Source of the DNA: Candidatus Omnitrophota bacterium
GTDB taxonomy: Bacteria; Omnitrophota; Gorgyraeia; JAGLLT01
Direction: 5' to 3'
DNA: 50,134 nt
Assembly: GCA_023140385.1 (NCBI GenBank)
Contig: JAGLLT010000008.1
Coordinates: 1-50,134 of the forward strand
Below, in pieces: positions 1 through 8,992 of the stretch; the stretch's first letter is position 1, and each line of letters starts with the position of its first letter. The notes under the pieces are model-generated. The model did not search any database. It had not been told where the DNA came from and was given only the letters and a program-made list of their open reading frames with translations. The position numbers and the translations under genes were made by a program.

Positions 1-31
1 CTCAGGGGTTCGAATCCTCTCTCCTCCGCCA
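1..31 (+). tRNA. tRNA 3' end, cut by the window edge
   Basis: The window opens inside a tRNA. A T-arm (AGGGG, loop TTCGAAT, CCTCT) is followed by an acceptor 3' strand CTCCTCC, a discriminator G and CCA. The anticodon lies outside the window, so identity is unknown; the long-arm tRNA-Ser genes elsewhere here end similarly, which makes Ser or Leu plausible. Confidence 0.85.
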
Positions 32-61
32 CCGTACCACGCAGGGTACGGTGCGCGGCAC
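32..61. repeat. GTACC palindrome following a tRNA
   Basis: CCGTACC (32-38) and GGTACGG (45-51) form a 7-bp stem with a 6-nt loop directly after the tRNA CCA. Closely related palindromes follow tRNA-Ser(GCT) and tRNA-Arg(ACG) later in the window, so this is a recurrent tRNA-trailing repeat. It may act in tRNA termination or processing, or be a REP-like mobile repeat. Confidence 0.6.
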
Positions 62-183
62 CCACTATGGATAATCTGATAAAAGTCTGAATCCTCATCA
101 AAAAACCTCTTGATATTAAAAAATCCAGCGTTATAATATTAGCATTATGATGAAAAAAACGGTCGCCGGCCCTATTTTTGGTA

Positions 184-211
184 TTGACTATATTTAATGA
201 TGTGCTATAAT
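184..211 (+). promoter_or_regulatory. Sigma70-type promoter for the ATPase gene
   Basis: TTGACT (184-189) and TATAAT (206-211) are separated by 16 bp, about 38 nt before the ATG at 250. Purine-rich GGAG at 231-234 and AGGGAAA near 239 could serve as ribosome binding sites. Confidence 0.6.
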
Positions 212-249
212 ATAGTTAAACTAAATTAAAGGAGTTTAAGGGAAACGAA

Positions 250-1563
250 ATGCCTAATTTGAATCAAATTCTCAATAAAGGCCTCATTAAAAGAGACATA
301 CTGCCAGAGATAATAAAATGGATACCCGGCAAAGAGGCAATTATTCTAATTGGGTCAAGGCAAGTTGGCAAGACTTCATTGCTTTATTTGCTTATTCAGC
401 ACTTGGCAATAAATAAGGGAATAGCCGCAAAAGACATATTTTATTTGGATTTAGAAAGACTCGATAATCTTGAATTACTTAATAGCGGAGTAGATAAACT
501 GATTGATTATATCCATGAACAGAGTCCCGAAAAGAGCAAAAAATTTATTTTTATTGATGAAATACAATATTTAGATAATCCCACCAATATACTAAAGCTT
601 CTTGTTGATCATTATTCGGATAGAATAAAAATATTTGCCACAGGTTCATCAGCTTTAACAATTAAGAGGAAGTTTAAAGATTCTCTTGTTGGCAGGAAGA
701 TAACCTTTGAAATCCACTCTCTCGATTTTAAAGAATACCTAATGTTTAAGAATGAAGATAAATTACAAGATTTGGTAGGTAAGCGCGGCTACCCTCTAAA
801 TAAACATATTTCTTCTGAGCAGCTTAAGCCTATATCTGACATTTCTCATAATAAGCTTATAAAACATTACTTTGAATATGCTCTTTTTGGCGGTTACCCG
901 GCTGTAGTAATGCTTAATGGACATACTCAAAAAAGGAAGTATCTTGAGGATATTTATAATTCTTATATAAGAAAGGATATTAATGCCATCTTTTCTTTAG
1001 AAAACATAACAGCTTTTAACCGAATCGTTAAATTCCTGTCTTTGAATATAGGCAATTTAATTAATGTGCAGGAGATTAGCAAAGAAATAGGTATAGCCCG
1101 GGCGACGGTTGAGAAATATTTTTCTATTTTAGAGAATACTTATATATGCCGGTTTATTAGCCCTTATTTTACGAATAAGAAAAAAGAAATCGTGAAGATG
1201 CCCAAAGTCTATTTCTATGATGTTGGCCTGCGCAACCGGATTATTAACGATTTTAGAGGAGTTGATGAGCGGGTTGATGCCGGGGCGCTTATTGAAAATA
1301 CGGTATTTAGAAACTTACTAAAGAGGGTAGAAAGTGTAGAAAACATAAAATTCTGGAGATTAAAATATGGCTCAGAGGTAGATTTCGTAATTGATGAAGA
1401 AAATATTCTTCCCCTGGAGGTAAAACTAAAAGAGGTAGATACTCCGCCCGCGGGGATAACTTCTTTTTTAAGGAAGCATAAAAGTAAAATAGCCATTGTA
1501 GCTAACAAAAAAATCTTAAAACAAAAAAACGAACTTATATTTACCCCGTTCTATTTAATATAG
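250..1563 (+). CDS. AAA+ ATPase, AAA_14/DUF4143 family
   Basis: A 437-aa predicted P-loop ATPase of the family that pairs an N-terminal AAA_14 domain with a C-terminal DUF4143 domain. Walker A is GSRQVGKT (about residues 35-42) and Walker B is FIFIDEIQ (about 99-106). The C-terminal part contains SEVDFVI (about 375-381) and LEVKLKE (about 388-394), a D...ExK arrangement typical of the nuclease-like fold in DUF4143. A winged-helix segment (ISKEIGIARATVEKYFSIL) lies between. Family members are common in accessory regions; their biochemical role is largely unknown. The gene has its own promoter and stands 100 bp before the MazG-helicase pair, so it is probably separately transcribed. The family call is firm; the function is not. 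Confidence 0.85.
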   Translation: MPNLNQILNKGLIKRDILPEIIKWIPGKEAIILIGSRQVGKTSLLYLLIQHLAINKGIAAKDIFYLDLERLDNLELLNSGVDKLIDYIHEQSPEKSKKFIFIDEIQYLDNPTNILKLLVDHYSDRIKIFATGSSALTIKRKFKDSLVGRKITFEIHSLDFKEYLMFKNEDKLQDLVGKRGYPLNKHISSEQLKPISDISHNKLIKHYFEYALFGGYPAVVMLNGHTQKRKYLEDIYNSYIRKDINAIFSLENITAFNRIVKFLSLNIGNLINVQEISKEIGIARATVEKYFSILENTYICRFISPYFTNKKKEIVKMPKVYFYDVGLRNRIINDFRGVDERVDAGALIENTVFRNLLKRVESVENIKFWRLKYGSEVDFVIDEENILPLEVKLKEVDTPPAGITSFLRKHKSKIAIVANKKILKQKNELIFTPFYLI

Positions 1564-1662
1564 CCCAAATTGGAGCAAGGTCACTATTCCCTTTAGGGAG
1601 CTTAAGCACCATTGTTATCAGAGGTAAAATTATTTTATAGTGTTTTATAAAGGAAAATATTA

Positions 1663-2010
1663 GTGGGTGATATAAAAATTATAATAGATAAAATTAAAAA
1701 GTTCCGCGACGAAAGAGATTGGATGCAATTCCACGATCCAAAAAATATGGCAGTTTCTATAATTATTGAGGCTTCTGAGTTGCTTGAACATTTTCAGTGG
1801 AAAACTAAAAATGAAGTCAAAGATTATATTAAAATAAACAAACAAGAAGTAAGTGATGAAATCGCTGATATAGCTCTGTATCTTTTTGAATTAGCTGATA
1901 ATTTAGGAATTGATTTATTAAAAGCTATGGAGCGCAAAATAGTAAAAAACAGGAAAAAATATCCCATTAAAAAGGCTAAAGGGAAACATACGAAATATAA
2001 TAAATTATGA
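1663..2010 (+). CDS. MazG-like nucleotide pyrophosphohydrolase
   Basis: A 115-aa all-alpha NTP pyrophosphohydrolase of the MazG/dCTPase-like group, expected to hydrolyse (d)NTPs to monophosphates and pyrophosphate. The metal-binding pattern is visible: EASELLEHFQW around residue 32, then DEIADIALYLFELAD around 64-78. Translation begins at GTG 1663; the preceding AAAGGAAA supplies a Shine-Dalgarno. Its stop overlaps the ATG of the next gene by four bases (ATGA), so the two are translationally coupled. Coupling to a nuclease-helicase suggests a joint role, perhaps nucleotide control in phage defence or DNA metabolism; this is inference. Confidence 0.85.
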   Translation: MGDIKIIIDKIKKFRDERDWMQFHDPKNMAVSIIIEASELLEHFQWKTKNEVKDYIKINKQEVSDEIADIALYLFELADNLGIDLLKAMERKIVKNRKKYPIKKAKGKHTKYNKL

Positions 2011-4400
2011 GACTTTATTCAGGAAGCTCCCAGCAGTTTATAAATGATACTATACAAAATCAAATTGCAGAAAAATTGAAATTAAATTTTTTTGATTACT
2101 TTCGATTTTATCCATCTCCTTCAGAAGTTAATTCTTGGAGAAATTCTCTAAGGGCCATTTCTCAAGTATTTCAACATGCAAATTTATTAGATCATGGTGT
2201 TATTTTAGAATATCAGTTACCCCTAACATCAAAAAGATTAGACTGTTTGATTTGCGGTAAGGATACGAATAAATCAGATAATGCTGTTATTGTTGAGCTG
2301 AAGCAATGGGAAAAGTGTAAAGAGGCAGAAGGAAAAAACGAAGTACTTACCTGGGTCGGAGGGGCGGAAAGAGAAAGATTGCATCCATCAGTACAAGTAG
2401 GCCAATACCAGATGTACTTAGCTGACACGCACACCGCTTTTTATGTTGGCGCAACTCCTGTTGCATTGAATGCTTGCAGCTATTTACATAATTATAATTA
2501 TTATGCGGAAGATATAATCTTTGCGAATAAATTCCAAACAACATTGGAAAAGTATCCCTTATTTACTGCTGATGATGTTGATAAACTAACGGACTATTTG
2601 ATTGCTAAATTGAGCCATGGTGAAGGGCTTGGCGTTCTTCAAAAAATAGAGGAAAGTGAATATCGCCCCAGTAAAAAATTGATGGAACATGTGGGCAATG
2701 TTATAAAAGGAAAATCAGAGTATATTCTACTTGATGAACAACTTGTAATTTATGATAAAGTTTTTTCTTCCGCGAAAAAAGGGTTTACCGATAAACAAAA
2801 AACAGTGCTTATAATTAAGGGGGGTCCAGGTACCGGCAAATCAGTTATTGCTATTAATTTAATGGCTGATTTGTTGTTAGGCGGGCATAATGCTCATTAT
2901 GCTACTGGGTCTCGAGCGTTTACGGAAACATTAAGAAAAATCATTGGAACAAGGGGATCTGTACAATTTAAGTATTTTAATAGTTATTCTAGCGCTGAGG
3001 CGAATGTAATAGATGTATTAATTGCTGATGAAGCACATCGAATACGCAGTACAAGCAATAGCAGATTTACTCCTAAACACAAAAAGTCATTACTTCCCCA
3101 AATAGAGGAGTTATTGCATGTCGCGAAAGTGGCAGTGTTCTTTATAGATGATGATCAAATAGTACGGCCTAATGAAATTGGTTCCGTAGAACATATAAAA
3201 GAATATGCAAGAAAAGAAAAATGCAAAGTTTGTGAGTATGAATTAACAGCTCAATTTAGATGCAATGGATCGGATGCCTTTGTTAATTGGGTTAATAATA
3301 CCCTGGATGTAAAAAGAACAGCAAATGTTATATGGGATCAACACGAAGAATTTGATTTCAAAATATTATCATCACCGCTTGATTTAGAAAATGCTATAAG
3401 GCGAAAAGTAAGCAAGGGCTTTACTGGCAGGGTGACCGCAGGATTTTGTTGGGATTGGTCTTTGCCTAATTTAGATGGTACTCTTAAGGATGATGTTGTT
3501 ATCGGAGACTATAAACGCCCCTGGGATGCTAAGCCGGAAGCGAAAAAGTTAGCGCCTGGAATACCGAAAGCTGCCTTGTGGGCATATGATCCTAACGGTA
3601 TCGATCAAATAGGGTGTGTTTATACTGCACAAGGTTTTGAATTTGATTATGTGGGTGTTATTTTCGGAGAAGATTTGATATATGATTTTGACAGTCAAGA
3701 ATGGATAGGTAATAAACATAATTCATCAGATAGTGTAGTAAAGCGTTCTGGTGAGAAGTTTGTAAGTCTTGTCAAAAATACTTACAGAGTATTGCTTAGC
3801 CGAGGCATGAAAGGATGTTATGTTTATTTTATGAATAAGGATACTGAGAGATTTTTCAAATCACGGATAGAAAAAAGAGAAAAGATAGAAATTTTAGATG
3901 AATCTTCTGTTGAAAGTGATTTAGAAAAAATTGTAATTGAAATTGAAGAAAAGGCTAAGTATAAAGAATATTTACCCGTATACTCATTAGAAGCTGTTGC
4001 CACATCTTTTGGTAAAGAAGAATTTATTGAAAAATTAGGGTGGATGCAAGTTAAGGATACTATAAAAATTAGTGAAAATATGTTTATTGCGAAAGTTGTA
4101 GGAAAATCTATGGAGCCTACCATTCCTGATAATAGTTGGTGTGTATTTAGAAAAGAGCGGGGAGGATCCAGGGAAGGGAAAATTGTTTTAGCTAATTGCA
4201 ATGCACTTCGAGACCCCGAATCACAAGGAACATATACAATAAAGAAGTATCATAGTGAAAAAGAATATTTTGAGGATGGAACATGGCAGCATAAAAAAAT
4301 AATTCTCTCGCCAGATAATAAAGATTTTGATAATATAGTTCTTGAGAATGTTTCGGCAGGTGACTTTCAGATTGTTGGTGAATTTGTTTGTGTTTTGTAA
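2007..4400 (+). CDS. Nuclease-helicase (DUF2075) with C-terminal S24 peptidase
   Basis: A 797-aa three-part protein. (1) Residues 1 to about 110: a PD-(D/E)XK-like core with EYQLPL, RLDCLI and VIVELKQWE. (2) Residues about 260-640: a DUF2075/Schlafen-type P-loop helicase-like ATPase, with Walker A GGPGTGKS (272-279), Walker B LIADEAHRI (near 340) and the late motif NTYRVLLSRGMKG typical of superfamily 1. (3) The last ~120 residues: a LexA/UmuD/CI-type S24 serine peptidase with GKSMEPTI (Ser701) and a lysine pair at 746/747 in YTIKKY. No clear Ala-Gly self-cleavage site is visible before the peptidase. Family knowledge links S24 peptidases to SOS signalling, so the enzyme may be activated by DNA damage; that is inference. 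It is coupled to the MazG-like gene by a 4-base overlap. Confidence 0.8.
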   Translation: MRLYSGSSQQFINDTIQNQIAEKLKLNFFDYFRFYPSPSEVNSWRNSLRAISQVFQHANLLDHGVILEYQLPLTSKRLDCLICGKDTNKSDNAVIVELKQWEKCKEAEGKNEVLTWVGGAERERLHPSVQVGQYQMYLADTHTAFYVGATPVALNACSYLHNYNYYAEDIIFANKFQTTLEKYPLFTADDVDKLTDYLIAKLSHGEGLGVLQKIEESEYRPSKKLMEHVGNVIKGKSEYILLDEQLVIYDKVFSSAKKGFTDKQKTVLIIKGGPGTGKSVIAINLMADLLLGGHNAHYATGSRAFTETLRKIIGTRGSVQFKYFNSYSSAEANVIDVLIADEAHRIRSTSNSRFTPKHKKSLLPQIEELLHVAKVAVFFIDDDQIVRPNEIGSVEHIKEYARKEKCKVCEYELTAQFRCNGSDAFVNWVNNTLDVKRTANVIWDQHEEFDFKILSSPLDLENAIRRKVSKGFTGRVTAGFCWDWSLPNLDGTLKDDVVIGDYKRPWDAKPEAKKLAPGIPKAALWAYDPNGIDQIGCVYTAQGFEFDYVGVIFGEDLIYDFDSQEWIGNKHNSSDSVVKRSGEKFVSLVKNTYRVLLSRGMKGCYVYFMNKDTERFFKSRIEKREKIEILDESSVESDLEKIVIEIEEKAKYKEYLPVYSLEAVATSFGKEEFIEKLGWMQVKDTIKISENMFIAKVVGKSMEPTIPDNSWCVFRKERGGSREGKIVLANCNALRDPESQGTYTIKKYHSEKEYFEDGTWQHKKIILSPDNKDFDNIVLENVSAGDFQIVGEFVCVL

Positions 4401-4462
4401 ATTGTAAAAAAGAAAAAGGATAAAGGAAAAGGTGTCTGTCCCCTTAAAATGTCCCCTTAAAA

Positions 4463-4945
4463 TCTAAAAAATACGGTATTTTGCCAATGCATGAGAGTCG
4501 GAAATGGGGAGAAGTAAAAAAGGGCTTTACCCATTTCGCAGAAAACGATATTGCTGTAGCTAAAATCACGCCGTGTTTTGAGAACTCAAAGGCTTGTGTT
4601 TTTGAAAAGCTAATAAATGGTTGTGGAGCAGGAACAACTGAATTGCATGTTTTGCGTCCGATCAAGGTAAACTCAAAGCATCTTTACATATTTGTCAAAA
4701 CATCCTCGTTTCTTAAAAATGGCGAGAAAGTAATGACAGGCGTATGCGGTCAAAAAAGGGTTCCAGTGGACTATTTTATGAACGCCATTTTATCATTACC
4801 ACCTTTGAATGAGCAAAAAGCGATTGTCGAACGAGTTGATAAGTTGATGACTATGATTGATAAATTAGAAAAACAAGTCACCGAACGTAAAGAGCAATCA
4901 GAAATGCTCATGCAGTCAGTCTTAAAAGAAGCGTTTGAGGGTTAA
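4463..4945 (+). pseudogene. hsdS: Type I restriction specificity subunit HsdS, 5'-truncated remnant
   Basis: The open frame encodes only the second half of an HsdS protein: the end of a target-recognition domain (KWGEVKKGFT, AENDIAVAKITPC, GAGTTELHVLRP) and the conserved C-terminal coiled coil (LPPLNEQKAIVERVDKLM...). A normal HsdS is near 400 residues with two target-recognition domains; about 160 residues remain, with no HsdM or HsdR gene nearby. Homology starts immediately after a short repeat (TGTCCCCTTAAAAT, seen twice at 4436-4462) of the kind linked to RAYT repeats. A TTG at 4481 could allow translation, but the missing N-terminus makes a functional methylase subunit unlikely. Confidence 0.8.
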
Positions 4946-4947
4946 AT

Positions 4948-5790
4948 ATGATTTATGCTGTTGGTGTTGATATTTCAATAGGATTCAGTAAAGACAAGTA
5001 CTATTTTCGCTATAAGGGTGTTAATTTTAAATATGTGCCACAATATATGAATGATGAAACCGATGATTTGGTTTGTGAAATACCGAAAGGTAAAACTCAG
5101 CCCGAAATTTATGAGTTGATAACAGAATTTATTACTGCTTTTGCGTTTGCAAATAACGCAAAAGCAAGTATTCAAGGAGGCATTGTTGTACATAATCCAG
5201 TAAAATTGATTGATTCAAGAATTCGTTCTAGTCAAAAGAGATTTATTAATGTCAGTGAAAGCATGGATGATTTCTGCAAAATTTCTCTTTTGCAAACAGA
5301 AGATCAAATTCAATTAGCTAGATTGTATCAGGAAGCTTTTAGCGCTAATAATGTATATTTGAAAATTCTATTTTTTTGGCATTGTTTGATTTATCCAAAT
5401 TCGGATGAAAAAAAGGCGGTAAAATATATTGATGATTTTGTTAACAATCTACCAAAAGAACTAATGTATATAAGCGACAGTATAAACAGATTTACTTCCA
5501 ATAAAGTGTTTTTGAGCGATAAAAAAAATGATGTTGGTGTCGGTGAATATGTCAAAAACTCGATCAGGCATAGCATAGCGCACATTGTGAGAAAGCCAGG
5601 ATACGGTATTGACCTTAAATTAGATTCATGGGAACAAATACAGCATCTACATGATATTGAACTTTTTATGCGAGCTATAGCAAGATATCGTTTAGAGAAA
5701 GATTATGATATGGGAGCTTCCAATGATGTGAAAGTTTTTTGCTACATTGACGAAAATAATTTGAAAGAAAAGAATATTGAGGTTTGTTGA
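4948..5790 (+). CDS. HEPN-like protein (MauJ/Apea-type), possible RNase
   Basis: A 280-aa soluble protein starting two bases after the HsdS remnant. The helical C-terminal half contains RHSIAH (about residues 209-214), matching the R-polar-x3-H signature of HEPN ribonucleases, followed by a helix (DLKLDSWEQIQHLHDIELFMRAIARYRL) as seen in Apea-like and MauJ-annotated proteins. The N-terminal part is beta-rich and unrecognised. HEPN domains in accessory regions usually act as RNases in toxin or antiviral systems, but no antitoxin is recognised here. It is spaced 6 bp from radC and is probably cotranscribed with it. The HEPN assignment rests on the motif and helix pattern and is moderately supported. 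Confidence 0.55.
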   Translation: MIYAVGVDISIGFSKDKYYFRYKGVNFKYVPQYMNDETDDLVCEIPKGKTQPEIYELITEFITAFAFANNAKASIQGGIVVHNPVKLIDSRIRSSQKRFINVSESMDDFCKISLLQTEDQIQLARLYQEAFSANNVYLKILFFWHCLIYPNSDEKKAVKYIDDFVNNLPKELMYISDSINRFTSNKVFLSDKKNDVGVGEYVKNSIRHSIAHIVRKPGYGIDLKLDSWEQIQHLHDIELFMRAIARYRLEKDYDMGASNDVKVFCYIDENNLKEKNIEVC

Positions 5791-5796
5791 GGCAAT

Positions 5797-6483
5797 ATGA
5801 TTGACACTAAAAAAGCAACCTATGTAGGTCATAGAGCCAGGATAAAAGAGAAGTATGAGAAATCAGGCTTGGGCGGATGGCATGATTATGAAGTCCTAGA
5901 GCTGGTATTGTCATATGCTATTGCTCGTAAAGATACAAAGTGCATTGCTAAGGAATTGCTTGGCAAATTTAAAACATTGAACAGCGTGCTTGATGCTGAT
6001 ATTAAAGATTTGCAAGTTATTAGCGGGATATCGAAACATTCAGCATTGTTTTTAAAATTATTGAAAGATGTATCTGCTCTTTATCTGGAAAAAGGGCTTC
6101 ACGATAGAGATTTGCTCTCATCTCCACAGATTGTTTGTGATTATTTGAAGGTCGTACTTAAGGGCTTGTCTGATGAGGAATTTTGTATGCTTTTCTTAAA
6201 TGGGCGTAATCAATTGATTGAAATAGAGACGTTAAAAACAGGTACGGTAAATCGAGCTGTTGTATTTCCTCGGAAGATTGTTGAACGCGCATTATATCAT
6301 CATGCGGTAAGCGTTATTGTCGCGCACAATCACCCTTCGGGTGCGTTAGAGCCTTCAGCAGAAGATAAAGATGTTACACGAGCTATAAAAAACGCCCTCC
6401 AGACAGTTGAGATTGCTTTACTTGATCATGTTATTATTGGCGGGAATGGGTATCTTAGTTTTAAAAGTAAAGGATTTATATGA
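5797..6483 (+). CDS. radC: RadC family JAMM/MPN+ protein
   Basis: A 228-aa protein with the helix-hairpin-helix N-terminal region and a C-terminal JAMM metalloprotease-like domain. The metal signature is intact: HNHPSG (His-x-His-Pro) followed ten residues later by Asp in PSAEDKDVT, then LLDHVIIGG, the typical RadC ending. Length is normal for RadC. The original DNA-repair assignment of this family is doubtful, and radC-like genes are frequent in mobile and defence regions; here it follows an HsdS remnant and a HEPN-like gene. The ATG at 5797 is 6 bp after the previous stop, suggesting an operon. Confidence 0.9.
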   Translation: MIDTKKATYVGHRARIKEKYEKSGLGGWHDYEVLELVLSYAIARKDTKCIAKELLGKFKTLNSVLDADIKDLQVISGISKHSALFLKLLKDVSALYLEKGLHDRDLLSSPQIVCDYLKVVLKGLSDEEFCMLFLNGRNQLIEIETLKTGTVNRAVVFPRKIVERALYHHAVSVIVAHNHPSGALEPSAEDKDVTRAIKNALQTVEIALLDHVIIGGNGYLSFKSKGFI

Positions 6484-6524
6484 TGGACGACTTATTCGTT
6501 GAAAGGTAAAATAAGAACTTCAAT

Positions 6525-7313
6525 ATGAAACGATTATGTTATTTCTTGAAAAGCTATACATTGGATTTGATAGCGCTGTTTACTGCGATTATTTCAGCTA
6601 TTCTCGCATATCATTTTATGAGTAATCAGAAAATTCAAATGTTGACATCGATAATAATAGCAGTATCTTTTCTATTAATTATTATTTATATCCGAAAAAG
6701 AGAGCGAGATTTTATTTTCTCTGCGCTAACGTGGAGGAGGGATATAGAGTCGTGGATTGGCTATGGTGAGTTTGAATATAATCGAGTTCACAATGCTTAC
6801 GCAATTACGAAATCCGAGCCTGGATTTATAAATTCAAAATGTTTGAATTGGAGTAGTTACAGAATTAATTTTGATTTCAAAATAGCGAGCGAAAAACTAG
6901 GCATTATTGTCCGTGCCGTAAATTTGTCAAATTATGTAATGATTCAGGTAAACCCATTGGGCATAAGGCCTCATATAAGGGTTAATGGTGGCTGGAAGGT
7001 CTGGGAAGTTGAAGAAACTGGATTAAAAATTGAAAAACCACTTTCTTTGGATAAATGGTATAAAGCTCAGATAGCATGTGATAAAAATGAAATTTCTATC
7101 AGATTGTATAATGGTAAAAAGTGCGTTTTTGATAGAGTTTGGGAAATTCCCAGAGGAAACGCAGTCTTCAATTTCAAAAAAGATGAAAAAGATAAAACAG
7201 ATAAAGAGATTGATATTCCTTTTCCAATTAATCTTGAGTATGGCTCTGCTGGATTTAGAAACTGCGAAAACGAAAAGGCATTTGTTAGGAATATGTTGAT
7301 TCAAAAAATATGA
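6525..7313 (+). CDS. Membrane protein with beta-sandwich C-terminal domain
   Basis: A 262-aa protein. Two hydrophobic segments occupy about residues 10-30 and 36-53, so the N-terminus forms a membrane hairpin. The rest (from about 65) is beta-rich with alternating aromatic residues (INFDFKIASEKLGIIVRAVN, YVMIQVNPLG, WYKAQIACDKNEISIRLYN), a pattern seen in concanavalin-like/DUF1080-type sandwiches that bind carbohydrate. No catalytic motif is recognised. It begins 41 bp after radC and may be the last gene of that operon. Family and function are uncertain. Confidence 0.6.
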   Translation: MKRLCYFLKSYTLDLIALFTAIISAILAYHFMSNQKIQMLTSIIIAVSFLLIIIYIRKRERDFIFSALTWRRDIESWIGYGEFEYNRVHNAYAITKSEPGFINSKCLNWSSYRINFDFKIASEKLGIIVRAVNLSNYVMIQVNPLGIRPHIRVNGGWKVWEVEETGLKIEKPLSLDKWYKAQIACDKNEISIRLYNGKKCVFDRVWEIPRGNAVFNFKKDEKDKTDKEIDIPFPINLEYGSAGFRNCENEKAFVRNMLIQKI

Positions 7314-7711
7314 GAACATACTTTATGAGGAAAAAATATTTGATCATACTCAAAATCAAACATTTGGTAAAATTATGATGAACTCCTTTCTGCAATTTGA
7401 TTCAAGGATAATGACCAAGGGATTTATTTGATATAGTTACTGATATTTGGATGGAGACTGACAAACGCAGAATGGAGGGAACTCCAGAGTTCCGGGGGCA
7501 GAACACTTGATTGTTGAAAAGGTGTTGTTGCTTTGATAGAATCTATGTATGGCAAGGATAAAAAGCAAAGTTTCTCAGAAATGACAAAAACATAGAGCTG
7601 ATCTTAGTTGGCCGGCATATCTCCATTTTTACAAGTTAATAAAAAAATTGACAAAGAGGAAAAAGGGACGGTTCTATTTAATCTGACGGTGGAAAAAGCA
7701 AGAAGACTAAA
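7314..7711. other. Gene-poor gap with RAYT-associated remnant sequence
   Basis: No convincing gene is visible. The segment from about 7489 to 7562 matches the stretch before the RAYT pseudogene near 8932-9003 (GAACACTT, GTTGAAAAGGTGTTGTTG, TAGAATCTATGTATGGCAAGGATA). At 7549 the start codon and first residues of that transposase are present (MARIKSK...), ending at a stop after 11 codons, so only the 5' tip of the gene survives. Confidence 0.6.
7549..7584 (+). pseudogene. 5' tip of a REP-associated tyrosine transposase
   Basis: ATGGCAAGGATA at 7549 reproduces the start of the longer RAYT remnant at 8993 together with its upstream 60 bp, then diverges and stops at 7582-7584. It is the second, more degraded trace of the same element within 1.5 kb. 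Confidence 0.5.
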
Positions 7712-8554
7712 ATGAAAAAATTATTAGAATTTTTTAAAAATAATAAAAAAGTACTCGCAGTGCTTATAATTCTGTGTATCGTTTATTACGGTATTGCCAG
7801 ATGGGTCATAGGCATTACTCCTTTTAGTGTAATATTTGCGATATATTTTTTAGGTGGCTACACTGTTTTAGATAAGCTCATGGATGGTGTTGGTAAAAAC
7901 TACAGAATTATAACGTTATTTTTATTTGCTATTATTATAGCATCCATGAATTATACAAGCGCAGAAAATGCTAACTTAATCATATTAAACAAGATAAATA
8001 AATCTAATTCTCTCTTATTGACTGCTAATAAGATCGCTCTTCATAAAAATGGTGCATTTGAAGATAAAGAGTCAATTTTTTATTGTGGTATAGATACAAA
8101 TCAACAAATTCAAGACGATAATAGCAGTTTTAAAGACGGAGTTAAATTTTGGAATGATCCAAACTATTTTGCAGCAGCTGAAAAATTTGAAAATGCTATT
8201 AATGAATTAAAACAACATCCAGATTTTGATATGTATGCTCCGGGATTATATTTAAATGCTGGCCTTGCTTGTCATAAAATAGGGGAAGAAGTTAAAGCTA
8301 TTAGATATTTGAAGGAATCCATAAAAAGATCAGAAGCTCATGACGGATTACAAAAATGGGCTGCGGCGCCAAAAACTTTAGCTAAAATATATGCTGACCG
8401 TAAAAAGATTGATTTTTCAAAAATAACATCAGAAGATAAAAATATGCGTGAAGCTCTTAAATATGCCAACATGGCTTATGATATAGAACCTGATAAGGAT
8501 ATTTCAGGGACCATTCTTCTTTATGTTGTTACTCGTGATGCAATAGAAGATTAG
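7712..8554 (+). CDS. Membrane protein with TPR-like helical domain
   Basis: A 280-aa protein with three hydrophobic segments in the first ~90 residues (VLAVLIILCIVYYGI, FSVIFAIYFLGGYTVL, IITLFLFAIIIAS), then a soluble helical domain with TPR-like pairs (NYFAAAEKFENAINEL and LYLNAGLACHKIGEEVKAIRYLKESIK). Its architecture resembles the island gene at 36879 (N-terminal membrane part plus TPR), though the sequences do not look related. It probably acts as a membrane-anchored scaffold; no enzymatic motif is seen. The first ATG (7712) immediately precedes the hydrophobic region. Confidence 0.65.
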   Translation: MKKLLEFFKNNKKVLAVLIILCIVYYGIARWVIGITPFSVIFAIYFLGGYTVLDKLMDGVGKNYRIITLFLFAIIIASMNYTSAENANLIILNKINKSNSLLLTANKIALHKNGAFEDKESIFYCGIDTNQQIQDDNSSFKDGVKFWNDPNYFAAAEKFENAINELKQHPDFDMYAPGLYLNAGLACHKIGEEVKAIRYLKESIKRSEAHDGLQKWAAAPKTLAKIYADRKKIDFSKITSEDKNMREALKYANMAYDIEPDKDISGTILLYVVTRDAIED

Positions 8555-8612
8555 GGCGTTATTTTGATAGGTAAGACAAAAAAAATATAGAAGGTGTATT
8601 GAAGGAGGTAAA

Positions 8613-8819
8613 ATGAAAAATGCAGTAATCTCTTTATGGATAGCCACAATTATAATCATTATTTTTGTTGGCTTAACTCAAAGATATTCGATAGTAGTAG
8701 CAGGGGGGAATTTACCAGTTGCGTATAAGCTTGATAAGATTACAGGCAAAGTTTGGTTTGTTAACGGGCGTGCAGGACAAACATTAGTTTCTGTAAGAGC
8801 TCCGAAAGATGTGAAGTAA
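8613..8819 (+). CDS. Small single-pass membrane protein
   Basis: A 68-aa protein with a strong ribosome binding site (GAAGGAGG, 6 bp before the ATG). Residues 4-22 form one hydrophobic helix; the remainder is a short beta-rich tail (YKLDKITGKVWFVNG) that resembles the short tails on small hypothetical membrane proteins. Function unknown. It sits 58 bp after the TPR membrane protein and may be cotranscribed. Confidence 0.6.
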   Translation: MKNAVISLWIATIIIIIFVGLTQRYSIVVAGGNLPVAYKLDKITGKVWFVNGRAGQTLVSVRAPKDVK

Positions 8820-8992
8820 TCTAGGACACGATACTTAATCGCCCCACCGCACTTTCCTCTGAATAGCTTAGTTTTCTAAAAAATATCTTGCGTTCTGATA
8901 TTTTTAGGAATAGTTCCGGGGACAGCACAGTAGTTCCGGGGACAGAACACTTAATTGCTGGAAAGGCGTCGTTGTTTTTATAGAATCTATGT

